Assembly: GCF_022554085.1 (NCBI RefSeq)
Contig: NZ_JAKFYR010000001.1
Coordinates: 62,001 to 126,000 of the forward strand
DNA: 64,000 nt
Direction of reading: 5' to 3'
Source of the DNA: Rhodococcus sp. CH91
Lineage (GTDB): Bacteria; Actinomycetota; Actinomycetes; Mycobacteriales; Mycobacteriaceae
In this document: piece after piece, positions 32,030 through 39,654 of the stretch
Numbering within the stretch: the stretch's first letter is position 1
Layout: each line of letters starts with the position of its first letter
Program-made: the position numbers and the translations under genes
The notes under the pieces: generated by a model
What the model was told of the DNA's origin: nothing
The model's input: the letters and a program-made list of their open reading frames with translations, nothing else
Database searches by the model: none

Positions 32030-32623
32030 TCAGGACTCGGCAGGAATCACGCGTTCGACGGCCGTCCGCACCAATGCCGCGGCGCGTTCGTCGTCGAAGA
32101 TTCCGGGGAGGGTGAGGCGGTCGAGAATGAGCCAGTTCAGGGTGAGATAGAGCAGCACGACGGCATCCTCACCCCCGGGCAATCCCGACTCCCGGTAGTT
32201 GTCGATGTTGAAATCCAGATCGGCGCGCACGCGCTCGGTGAGCAGTTCCTGCAGTTCGGGGCGCCGGGTCGCCTCGAGCCGCAGTTCGAGGATGGCGAGA
32301 TAACCGGTGCGGAACCGGGAGACCCGGTCGACGACCTCGGTCATCAGTTCGGTCATGGATTCGCGGGTCTGCGGCCCCTGCGAGCGTGCCATAACGTCCT
32401 CGGCGGGCACGAGTCGCTCGTAGTAGCGATGCCCCACCTGGACGAGCAGCTCGTCACGGTTGGCGAAGTAGTTCGAGGCGGTCCCGACCGGTACCCTGGC
32501 CTCCTTGTCGACGGCCCGAAAGGTCAGACCGCGAGCACCGTCGCGTGCGAGCACCTCGATCGAGGCATCCAGCAAGACCTTTCGTCGTTCCGGATTCGTC
32601 CTGACCACTTGACACCACTCCAT
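32030..32623 (-). CDS. TetR-family regulator (divergent to reductase gene)
   Basis: A 197-residue TetR regulator. The HTH is LARDGARGLTFRAVDKEARV, followed by PVGTASNYFANRDELL. It is unlike the two other TetR proteins nearby. The start is ATG 32623; a GTG at about 32605 with GGAG upstream is a fair alternative, because the first operator dyad abuts this ATG. It is divergent from, and 55 bp from, a dihydrofolate-reductase-like gene; two TAGTACTA dyads in that gap suggest it represses both genes. Confidence 0.85.
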   Translation of the reverse strand: MEWCQVVRTNPERRKVLLDASIEVLARDGARGLTFRAVDKEARVPVGTASNYFANRDELLVQVGHRYYERLVPAEDVMARSQGPQTRESMTELMTEVVDRVSRFRTGYLAILELRLEATRRPELQELLTERVRADLDFNIDNYRESGLPGGEDAVVLLYLTLNWLILDRLTLPGIFDDERAAALVRTAVERVIPAES

Positions 32624-32625
32624 CT

Positions 32626-32663
32626 GTAGTACTACCTTCGAACCACTTCAGTCATAGTACTAC
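32626..32663. promoter_or_regulatory. Two TAGTACTA dyads between tetR and reductase genes
   Basis: GTAGTACTAC (32626-32635) is a perfect palindrome; ATAGTACTAC (32654-32663) is a near copy 28 bp away. They sit between divergent starts and are likely operators of the adjacent TetR protein. Confidence 0.65.
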
Positions 32664-32678
32664 GAATGGTGGTCGAAG

Positions 32679-33254
32679 ATGCGAAAGCTTGTCTACTACG
32701 TGGCAGTGACCCTCGACGGTTACATCGCCGGCCCGAACGGGGAGTACGACTTCTACCCGATCTGCGACGACATGGCGGCGGCGATGGGCGCGAGATATCC
32801 GGAAGCCGTTCCCACCGCGCTCCGCGAACAGGTCGGCATGCCGGTCGACACGCCGAACAAGGAATGGGACACGGTGATCATGGGGCGCGGCGCCTACGAA
32901 CCCGGTCTCTCGCTGGGACTCACGAGCCCGTACAGCCACATGCAGCAGTACGTCGTGTCCCGCACTCTCGCGCCGGTAGACGATCCGCAGGTTCGGATTG
33001 TCGACACCGACCCGGTCGAGCTGGTCCGAAAGCTGAAGGCGGAAGAGGGGCTCGATATCTGGCTCTGCGGTGGCGGCAACATCGCAGGGCAACTGGTCGA
33101 CGAGATCGACCGGCTGATCTTCAAGAGCTATCCGGTGATCGCGGGCGACGGCATCCCGGCGCTGTCGGGCAACTTCGTCCCCACGCGATTCGACGTCACC
33201 GCCCGCGAGGAGTTCAGCAACGGCACACAGGTCACCTGGTTCGACCGCCGCTGA
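32679..33254 (+). CDS. Dihydrofolate-reductase-like (RibD C-terminal) protein
   Basis: A 191-residue protein of the RibD-C/DHFR-like fold that starts MRKLVYYVAVTLDGYIAGP, the typical first strand and turn. IWLCGGGNIAGQLVDEIDRL is the NADP-binding glycine-rich segment. Members are often called deaminase-reductases without known substrate. It is controlled, by inference, by the divergent TetR regulator, the layout commonly seen for xenobiotic- or stress-responsive oxidoreductases. Confidence 0.86.
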   Translation: MRKLVYYVAVTLDGYIAGPNGEYDFYPICDDMAAAMGARYPEAVPTALREQVGMPVDTPNKEWDTVIMGRGAYEPGLSLGLTSPYSHMQQYVVSRTLAPVDDPQVRIVDTDPVELVRKLKAEEGLDIWLCGGGNIAGQLVDEIDRLIFKSYPVIAGDGIPALSGNFVPTRFDVTAREEFSNGTQVTWFDRR

Positions 33255-33267
33255 ACTTCGACCGGTC

Positions 33268-33903
33268 TCAGACCCCGACGGTCTTGAGCGCGATCCGCAC
33301 GTACTTCTGCGCGACGGCCTCGGGGCTGAGCGTGCCCTCCGCGTGATACCAGCGCGGGATCGACTGGCACATGCCGAGCAGGGCCCGCGTCGTCTCTGCG
33401 GGATCGTCGACGTCGAACACACCCGCGGCGACGCCCTCCTCGACGATCTCGCGCACCAGCCGCTCGACGCCCTTGCGGACCGCCCGGTAGCGCTGACGGT
33501 TCTCCGGACTGAGATAGCGCGCCTCCCCCTCGAGCGCGGCGAGACGGGCACGCATCGTCATGCGCAGCACGATCGCCTCGATCACGTTGGAGAGCCTGCG
33601 CACCGGATCGCCGTCGGCGTCCTCGGCGGCGGCGTGAGCGCGGGAGAGCACGTCGCTCGTGGACAACTCGAGAAGGGCGATGAGCAGCCCTTCCTTGTTC
33701 TCGTGGTGGTAGTAGAGGGCCGGGACGGTGACGCCGACACGCCGGGCGATCTCCCGCACGGACGTGCCGTGGAAGCCGGTTTCGTAGAATGCGTCGAGGG
33801 CGGCGGTGAGGATCGGGCTCAGCTGCATCGGCTCGAGGACGCGCCAGTCCGGAATCGCCCCACCGTCGGTGAGGGTGTCGGCGTCGTCGCTCGAAGCACC
33901 CAT
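33268..33903 (-). CDS. TetR-family regulator, paralogue of 27359-28015
   Basis: A 211-residue TetR repressor with HTH FYETGFHGTSVREIARRVGV followed by VPALYYHHENKEGLL. It matches the operon regulator (27359-28015) almost segment by segment, including RRYLSPENR-type and WYHAEGTLSPEAVAQKYVRIAL ends. I chose ATG 33903; a GTG at 33915 overlaps its own AGGT element too closely. An exact TAnCGnnCGnTA site lies 18 bp upstream, so it probably represses itself and shares operators with the thiolase/oxidoreductase promoters. Confidence 0.88.
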   Translation of the reverse strand: MGASSDDADTLTDGGAIPDWRVLEPMQLSPILTAALDAFYETGFHGTSVREIARRVGVTVPALYYHHENKEGLLIALLELSTSDVLSRAHAAAEDADGDPVRRLSNVIEAIVLRMTMRARLAALEGEARYLSPENRQRYRAVRKGVERLVREIVEEGVAAGVFDVDDPAETTRALLGMCQSIPRWYHAEGTLSPEAVAQKYVRIALKTVGV

Positions 33904-33920
33904 TTGAAACCGCACCTACC

Positions 33921-33932
33921 TACCGATCGTTA
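33921..33932 (-). promoter_or_regulatory. TetR-operator candidate TACCGATCGTTA
   Basis: An exact copy of the TAnCGnnCGnTA dyad, 18 bp ahead of the tetR start at 33903. It ties this regulator to the operators at 30088-30157. Confidence 0.65.
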
Positions 33933-33997
33933 CTTCACACGGACGCCCCGAGGATACCCGTACGGTTCGTGCTCGAAGGAGCACCAGGTGCGCGGTA

Positions 33998-34660
33998 TCA
34001 CCCCATCGGGTCGTCGGCACCCCCGTGTTCGGTGTCGTGGAAGGGCGCGAGGAAGGAACCCCAGCGCACGCAGTCCCATCCCCCTCCTGCCACCGGCCGC
34101 AGTTCGACCGTCTCGGTGTTGGCGAGGTGGTTGGCCGTGGCGAAACCGCCCGGCACCTTCCCGAGATAGGCCGCCACGAGCCGGATGGCGGCACCGTGGC
34201 TGACGACCACGACGTCACCCGAACCGGCGTCGAGGTAATCGCTGCGCAGCGACTCCACCACCGGCAGGTACCGATCGAGGACGTCGAGCGCGGACTCGCC
34301 CCCGGGCACCCGCGCGCGCAGGTCACCGCTGTGCCATTCCTCGTAGACCTTCATGAACAACCGGTGCGACTCCTCGTCGCTGCGGTCCTCGAGTTCGCCG
34401 ACCTGCACCTCGTGCACACCCTCGCGGACGATCGTCTCGAGCTCCACAGCGGGGGCGGCGTGATCGGCCGTCTGCCGGGCACGGAGCGCCTGCGACGCGA
34501 CGAGCAGCGTGGGCGCGCGGTCCACGAGCCTCTTCCCGAGGGTGCGGGCCTGCTCGACTCCGAGATCGGTCAACTCCGCCCCGGGGAGTTTCGTATCGAG
34601 CCTGCGGGCGACGTTCGCCACCGTCTGGCCGTGCCGGGCCAGGATCAACCTGCCGCTCAC
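33998..34660 (-). CDS. Phosphoglycerate-mutase-like phosphatase (Rv3837c-like)
   Basis: A histidine phosphatase of 220 residues. The phospho-accepting His is in LILARHGQTVANVARRLDT near residue 10, and the second His in VVVVSHGAAIRLVAAYLG. The GTG at 34660 overlaps the pheA stop (GTGA), as in Rv3837c-Rv3838c, which supports that start over an in-frame extension to 34753. Many family members named phosphoglycerate mutase are general acid phosphatases; the substrate is open. Confidence 0.88.
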   Translation of the reverse strand: MSGRLILARHGQTVANVARRLDTKLPGAELTDLGVEQARTLGKRLVDRAPTLLVASQALRARQTADHAAPAVELETIVREGVHEVQVGELEDRSDEESHRLFMKVYEEWHSGDLRARVPGGESALDVLDRYLPVVESLRSDYLDAGSGDVVVVSHGAAIRLVAAYLGKVPGGFATANHLANTETVELRPVAGGGWDCVRWGSFLAPFHDTEHGGADDPMG

Positions 34661-35595
34661 TGCGGATCCTCTCCGCGCCGCAGCCCTTCGAGCCACCGCG
34701 CATCCTCGTCGTCCGACACCGGCGGGACGCCGTGCTCGGAGACCGCCGGCCACGACCCGAGGAATCGCACCTGCGCGAACCGGTGCAGTCCTTGCAGAGC
34801 CTCGGCGACCAGCGCGTCGTCGATGTGTCCCACACAGTCCAGATGGAAGAAGTAGGTGCCGTATTCCCTGCGGGTCGGACGTGATTCGATCCGCGAGAGA
34901 TCGATTCCGCGCGTGGCGAACTCGGTGATCGCCCGCACGAGGGAACCGGGTTCGTTGGGGAGCTGCAGGACGATCGAGGTGCGGTCGACGCCCGTGCGTT
35001 TCGGTACCGGCCGGGGCCGGGTCACGAGGACGAACCGGGTGCGGGCTCCTTCGAAATCGGCGACACCGTCGGCGAGTACGGACAGGCCCAGTCGCTGCCC
35101 GGCGAGCGCGGTGGACACCGCAGCGTCGACCTTGCCGGAGGCGACGTCCTCGGCGGCGGCGGCGTTGGAGGCCGCCGTCACGACCTCCGCTCCGGGCAGG
35201 TGGTCCTCGATCCAGCGGCGCACCTGCGCCGCGGCCACCGGATAGGCACCGATCGTGCGGACCTGCTGCCGGGTGGTTCCCTCGCGGGCGACCACCGTGA
35301 ACGCGATGTCGAGCTCGACTTCCGCGACGATCTGCAGTCGCGGCCCGAGAGCGAGGGCGTCCATCGTGGGCGGGACCGAACCCTCCACGGAGCTCTCGAT
35401 GGGGACGACGGCCCCGTCGGCGCGATGCTCGCGCAGCAGTTGCAGGGCAGCCGGCGGGCCGGCCGCGGAGATCCGCTCGACGGACGGGTCCGCGGACCCG
35501 TCCGTGAGCACGTCGAAGGCACCGAGGCTCTCGAAGCGGTCGAGGGCCATCTCGGTGAACGTCCCCGTCGGGCCGAAGAAAGCGATACGTGGCAC
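34657..35595 (-). CDS. pheA: Prephenate dehydratase
   Basis: This cytosolic enzyme of about 312 residues converts prephenate to phenylpyruvate in phenylalanine synthesis. Residues 1-185 are the dehydratase domain: RIAFFGPTGTFTEMAL, then VVPIESSVEGSVPPTMDAL and GARTRFVLVTRP. The C-terminal ACT domain (about 200-275) has LPNEPGSLVRAITEFATRGI and the ESRP motif, so feedback by phenylalanine is expected. The start is GTG 35595 by family alignment (VPRIAFFGP); ATG 35613 would add six residues, and neither has a clear ribosome site. It matches Rv3838c. Confidence 0.93.
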   Translation of the reverse strand: MPRIAFFGPTGTFTEMALDRFESLGAFDVLTDGSADPSVERISAAGPPAALQLLREHRADGAVVPIESSVEGSVPPTMDALALGPRLQIVAEVELDIAFTVVAREGTTRQQVRTIGAYPVAAAQVRRWIEDHLPGAEVVTAASNAAAAEDVASGKVDAAVSTALAGQRLGLSVLADGVADFEGARTRFVLVTRPRPVPKRTGVDRTSIVLQLPNEPGSLVRAITEFATRGIDLSRIESRPTRREYGTYFFHLDCVGHIDDALVAEALQGLHRFAQVRFLGSWPAVSEHGVPPVSDDEDARWLEGLRRGEDPQ

Positions 35596-35690
35596 GTGTA
35601 CGAGATTACGCATCGCGCATTGCCGGAAGGCGAAGTCCGCACGAACCCGCGTCGACACACGACGGGGCGACGGGTCGACGTGGACGGGCG

Positions 35691-36377
35691 TCAGCCGCCG
35701 GTGAGATCGAGCGCCTCGAGCTCGCGGACGACACGGTCGAGGTCGTCGACCTCGACCGTCAGGAGGATCTCCCGTACTGCGGCGGCCGCGTCGGGGATCA
35801 GCCCTCGCAGGCGGGCGGTGTCGGGCGCCGCGAGTGCGGCGCGCACATCGAACCCGCTCAGTGCCGCGACGGTCGCGGCGAGCAGGGCCACCAGGTCGGC
35901 GGCACCGTCCGCCCGCGCGGCGTAGCCGGTGTCGGCGTGGGCGAGCACGGACAGGAAATCGGCGACGGCGTCCGGGCCCCGACCGGAGGTGAGACCGGGG
36001 ATGTGCCCGACCTCGGTGAGCGCACGGGCGGCGTCGGCGAGCGCGGCATCGGGCACGTGCGCGTACACGACGAGAGGAGCCGGCGCGACCACCGCGAGAA
36101 CGTTCTCGAGATCCTCTGCCGCACAGTCGATCTGATATCGCAGCGGCCGCCAGCCGGAGGGAGCGGGCAATTCCGCCGAGGCGTCGAGTTCGACGACGAG
36201 CTCACGTTTCGGCGGAGCCGTCACGGCGGCGGCCGGAACGATCGGCGGAGCGAGCATGCGGCCGCTCACCTCGAGCGCACTCGCGAGAGTGTCGTGCCGA
36301 CGGGTGAGCAGTGCGTCGAGCAGCCCACGCGGCTCGTCGCGGGAGGGCGGCATTCCGAGGGGCAGAGGAATCGGCAC
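35691..36377 (-). CDS. Uncharacterised Ala-rich protein
   Basis: A soluble protein of 228 residues that I do not recognise. It is rich in Ala, Asp and Leu, has no signal peptide or membrane segment, and has a C-terminal stretch (VREILLTVEVDDLDRVVREL) with amphipathic helix character. The GTG start at 36377 lies 84 bp from the divergent DUF2470 gene with an iron box between them (36424-36442), so iron control of this gene too is possible. Codon use is like its neighbours, consistent with a real gene. Confidence 0.6.
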   Translation of the reverse strand: MPIPLPLGMPPSRDEPRGLLDALLTRRHDTLASALEVSGRMLAPPIVPAAAVTAPPKRELVVELDASAELPAPSGWRPLRYQIDCAAEDLENVLAVVAPAPLVVYAHVPDAALADAARALTEVGHIPGLTSGRGPDAVADFLSVLAHADTGYAARADGAADLVALLAATVAALSGFDVRAALAAPDTARLRGLIPDAAAAVREILLTVEVDDLDRVVRELEALDLTGG

Positions 36378-36423
36378 CGGTCCAGGCTATCCCCGGACCC
36401 CTTGCGACCGGCGTCACCATGAC

Positions 36424-36442
36424 TTAGGTTTGCCTCACCTAC
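36424..36442 (+). promoter_or_regulatory. IdeR/DtxR-type iron box
   Basis: TTAGGTTTGCCTCACCTAC matches the 19-bp IdeR/DtxR consensus (TTAGGTTAGSCTAACCTAA) at 16 of 19 positions. It ends 18 bp before the DUF2470 gene start and overlaps the expected promoter, so it fits iron-dependent repression. The M. tuberculosis counterpart, Rv3839, is a known IdeR target. Confidence 0.82.
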
Positions 36443-36460
36443 TTGAGAAGGAGGGTCGGA

Positions 36461-37228
36461 ATGCAGACCACCACACCCGTCGTCCCGGCGCCGACCACGG
36501 CCGAACGCGTACGCACCGCCCTCATCCGCGCCGACACCACGCAACTCGCCGTCGACGGCTGCGAGCCGATCCCCACCTCGGTCCATCACCTCCGCGAGGA
36601 GGGACAGGTCGCCGTCGTCGTCGCCGACGACAGCCTCGCCGTCGCACTCGCCCGGCAGGCGGGAAGCACGGGCGTCCCGGCGATGCTCGAGCTCACCGAC
36701 CACTCGCCGATCCTGCTGCGCAATCCCGTGCGTTCGCTCATCTGGCTCAGTGGCACTCTGCAGGCGGTCCACCATCCACGCCGGCTCGCCGCGGAGATCG
36801 CGGAGATCCTGCCCCACCCCGAACTCCTCGACGTCGGGCACCGCTCCGAACTCCTGTGCCTGACCCTCGACTCCGTCGTGGCCGCCGACACCACCGGCGC
36901 CGAGGCCGTCGACATCGCCGACGTCCTCGACGCCGCCCCCGACCCGTTCGCGGCCCTCGAGACCGGCTGGCTCCGGCACCTCGAAGAGGACCACGGCGAC
37001 ATCGTGCGGCAGATCGCGCGACGGCTCCCGCCCGCACACCGCAGCGGACGGGTCCGTCCTCTCGGCCTCGACCGTTACGGCCTGCGCCTGCGGGTGGAGT
37101 CCGAGGGTGACGACCACGACGTGCGGATCCCGTTCCACGAGCCGGTCGACGACCCCGCGGCCCTGAGCCGCGCACTGCGCATGCTCGCCGGATGCCCGTT
37201 CCGCAACGGCCTGCCTCCCCGCACCTGA
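36461..37228 (+). CDS. DUF2470-domain protein, iron-regulated (Rv3839-like)
   Basis: A 255-residue cytosolic protein. The C-terminal half (about 165-250) is a DUF2470 domain, with HLEEDHGDIVRQIARRL and GLDRYGLRLRVE, the fold found at the end of HugZ-type haem-degrading proteins. The N-terminal half resembles a split-barrel domain. ATG 36461 has GGAGG 7 nt upstream; the in-frame TTG further upstream lies in the iron box. By its iron box and Rv3839 equivalence it belongs to the low-iron response; a role in haem handling is inferred. Confidence 0.86.
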   Translation: MQTTTPVVPAPTTAERVRTALIRADTTQLAVDGCEPIPTSVHHLREEGQVAVVVADDSLAVALARQAGSTGVPAMLELTDHSPILLRNPVRSLIWLSGTLQAVHHPRRLAAEIAEILPHPELLDVGHRSELLCLTLDSVVAADTTGAEAVDIADVLDAAPDPFAALETGWLRHLEEDHGDIVRQIARRLPPAHRSGRVRPLGLDRYGLRLRVESEGDDHDVRIPFHEPVDDPAALSRALRMLAGCPFRNGLPPRT

Positions 37229-37237
37229 CCGTTCCGC

Positions 37238-38539
37238 TCAGACCTTCTGCAGGTCGATGCCCTTCGTTTCCTTCATGATCAGGCACGCGACGCCCGTCGC
37301 GACGCACAGGCCCATGATGTACACCCCGAAGACCCAGCCGATGTCCCATCCGGTCAGCAACTGGTTCAGATAGGGCGCGGTACCACCGAAGACCGCCACG
37401 GAGAACGAGTACGCGAATCCGATCGCCTGGGTACGCAGGCGGGTCGGGAAGCTCTCCGAGAGGGTGCACGAGAGGATCGCGCCGGGGATCGACACGATGA
37501 GCAGAGCGATCGTGGTCGCCACGAGCAACGTCCAGCCGGACGAGGTGATCATCGACGTCAGCGGGATCTGCAGGGCGAACATGAGGACCGCGAACGTACC
37601 CAGCATCGGGCGCCGGCCGATCCGGTCGGACAGCAGTCCCCAGAAGGGCAGCGACACGAGCGCGATCACCTGGGCGATGACGAGCATCCAGTAGGCGGTG
37701 TCGGCGTTCATGCCCTGCTGCGTGATCGCGTAGGTCGACACGTACGAGGTCCAGGTGTAGTGCGCTGCCGTGACGCCGGAGGTCATGCCGATCATCAGCA
37801 GGACCGCGCGCACGACCACCTTGCGGGGGATGCGCGGCTCGTCGTCCGCATCGTTCTGCGCGTGGAAGACCTCACTCTCCTCCATACTCCGCCGCAGGTA
37901 GAGCGCGAACAGCGCCAGAACGAAACCGAGGAGGAAGGGCACGCGCCATCCCCACTCGCCCACCGCGCTCTCGGAGAGGGTGGAGGTGACCACCCCGCCG
38001 ATCGTGTAGGCGAGCACGGAGCCACCGAAGATGGCGACGAACGCGACGCTGCCCCACATGCCGCGGCGATGTGCCGGGGCGATCTCGCTCACGTAGGAGT
38101 ACGCGGTCGCCGACTCGCCACCGTGGGCGAAGCCCTGCACCACGCGGGCGAGAAGCAGGATCACCGAGGCCCACACCCCGATCGACGTGTAGGTCGGCAT
38201 GAGACCGATGACCAGGCTGCCGCCGGCCATCATGAGCATGGTTGTGACGAGCACGAACTTGCGACCACGCTTGTCGGCGATGCGTCCGAACACGATGCCG
38301 CCGAGGGGGCGCATCAGGAAGCCGACGGCGAACACCGCGAGGGTCGACAGCAGCGCCGACACCGGGTTGTCGCTGTTGAACATCGCTGCGGCGATGAAGG
38401 GCGCGAACACCGCGTAGGCGCTCCACTCGTACCACTCGAGGATGTTCCCCACTGAGCTGGCGAGAAGAGACTTCCTCTTCGATGCAAGGGTCACCGAATC
38501 GGTTGCCACGTGGTTCTTTTCGGATGTTTCGATGTTCAT
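37238..38539 (-). CDS. MFS metabolite:H+ symporter
   Basis: A 433-residue permease of the metabolite:proton symporter subfamily (ShiA/ProP/KgtP type) with twelve hydrophobic segments. Signatures are GNILEWYEWSAYAVFAP at the start, the loop GRIADKRGRKFVL, and RVVQGFAHGGESATAYSYVS in helix 4. Likely substrates are small organic acids or betaines. ATG 38539 has AGGGA close upstream. It converges on the DUF2470 gene with 9 bp between stops and is not part of its iron-regulated unit. Confidence 0.88.
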   Translation of the reverse strand: MNIETSEKNHVATDSVTLASKRKSLLASSVGNILEWYEWSAYAVFAPFIAAAMFNSDNPVSALLSTLAVFAVGFLMRPLGGIVFGRIADKRGRKFVLVTTMLMMAGGSLVIGLMPTYTSIGVWASVILLLARVVQGFAHGGESATAYSYVSEIAPAHRRGMWGSVAFVAIFGGSVLAYTIGGVVTSTLSESAVGEWGWRVPFLLGFVLALFALYLRRSMEESEVFHAQNDADDEPRIPRKVVVRAVLLMIGMTSGVTAAHYTWTSYVSTYAITQQGMNADTAYWMLVIAQVIALVSLPFWGLLSDRIGRRPMLGTFAVLMFALQIPLTSMITSSGWTLLVATTIALLIVSIPGAILSCTLSESFPTRLRTQAIGFAYSFSVAVFGGTAPYLNQLLTGWDIGWVFGVYIMGLCVATGVACLIMKETKGIDLQKV

Positions 38540-38774
38540 GTCCCTACTTTCGGGTCGCATGAGCGGCACACTGTCCCCGACAGCGCGTCGCGATGGATCG
38601 TTCCGATTCGGCTCCCGCGATGCGGGGGCGTATCCGAGATACCCCCCCGAACCCGTCCGGATCGACGCCAGTGCAGATTCCTCCCCCGACCTCCCGGTCC
38701 GCGTCCGCACCCGAGCGATCGATCGGTCGGGTGAACCGAGTGTGATGGGTCACAAGCAAATGTGTCAAGTCGAT

Positions 38775-39644
38775 ATGCTCACGACACCGTCCCCGGCACG
38801 AACCCCTGCCCAGCCTCCGTCCGGCACAATCACTTCGGTGACGTCCCTCCGCGACTGGCTCCGGCCCGCCCCGCGCACTCCCGAGCCACCCCTCGACCCC
38901 GCCGCCCGCCGTGCCGTGTGGATCGAGATCACGATCGTTCTGCTCGTGACCTTCGGCCTGAGCGGGCTCTCCTCGATCCTGTCCCTGCTCGAGGCGGCGC
39001 TCGCACCGGAACCGCTGGCGGATCAGACCGTCGCGCTGAACACGCCTCGCTCGTCCCAGGAATTCATCGATCTCGCACGACAACTCCTCGGCATCGTGCG
39101 ACTGCTCGCCTGGGGCGCATTGGGCCTGTACCTGTTGTGGCGCAGCGGAATCGGTCCACGAATCGCCGGCCTCGCCCGCCCCGGACTCCGCCGGGACCTG
39201 CTGCCCGGCATCGGCCTCGCCGCACTGATCGGACTCCCCGGTCTCGCCTTCTATCTCGCGGCACGCGCCGCCGGCCTGAATCTGACGGTCGCGCCGAGCC
39301 TGCTCGAGGACTACTGGTGGCGTCTGCCCACCGAGGTGTTGTGGGCGATCGCGAACTCCGGGGCGGAAGAGATCCTCGTCGTCGCCTATCTCATCACGCG
39401 CCTGCGCCGACTCGGCTGGTCCGAGAACTCGTCGCTGCTCGCCTCCGCGCTGCTGCGCGGCAGCTACCACCTCTATCAGGGACTCGGCGGGGGCATCGGC
39501 AACGTCGTCATGGGCCTGATCTTCGGGCGTTACTGGCAGCGCACCGGCAAGCTCTGGCCGCTGGTGATCGCCCACGCTCTCATCGACACCGTCGCCTTCG
39601 TGGGTTATCAGGCACTGAGGGGAGAGGTGTCGTGGCTGCCCTGA
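38775..39644 (+). CDS. CPBP-family membrane protein
   Basis: A protein of about 289 residues with six to seven hydrophobic segments and the CAAX-protease/bacteriocin-processing fold. Motif 1 reads SGAEEILVVAYL: the Glu pair is kept, but the Arg of EExxxR is Val. Motif 2 is SYHLYQGLGGGIGNVVMG and motif 3 is IAHALIDT, both with their His. Loss of the Arg could mean altered or absent protease activity. The start is uncertain: ATG 38775 has no good ribosome site, and a GTG at 38838 would shorten it. It precedes the LCP gene by 10 bp, so they are likely co-transcribed. Confidence 0.8.
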   Translation: MLTTPSPARTPAQPPSGTITSVTSLRDWLRPAPRTPEPPLDPAARRAVWIEITIVLLVTFGLSGLSSILSLLEAALAPEPLADQTVALNTPRSSQEFIDLARQLLGIVRLLAWGALGLYLLWRSGIGPRIAGLARPGLRRDLLPGIGLAALIGLPGLAFYLAARAAGLNLTVAPSLLEDYWWRLPTEVLWAIANSGAEEILVVAYLITRLRRLGWSENSSLLASALLRGSYHLYQGLGGGIGNVVMGLIFGRYWQRTGKLWPLVIAHALIDTVAFVGYQALRGEVSWLP

Positions 39645-39654
39645 CCGTAGAGTT

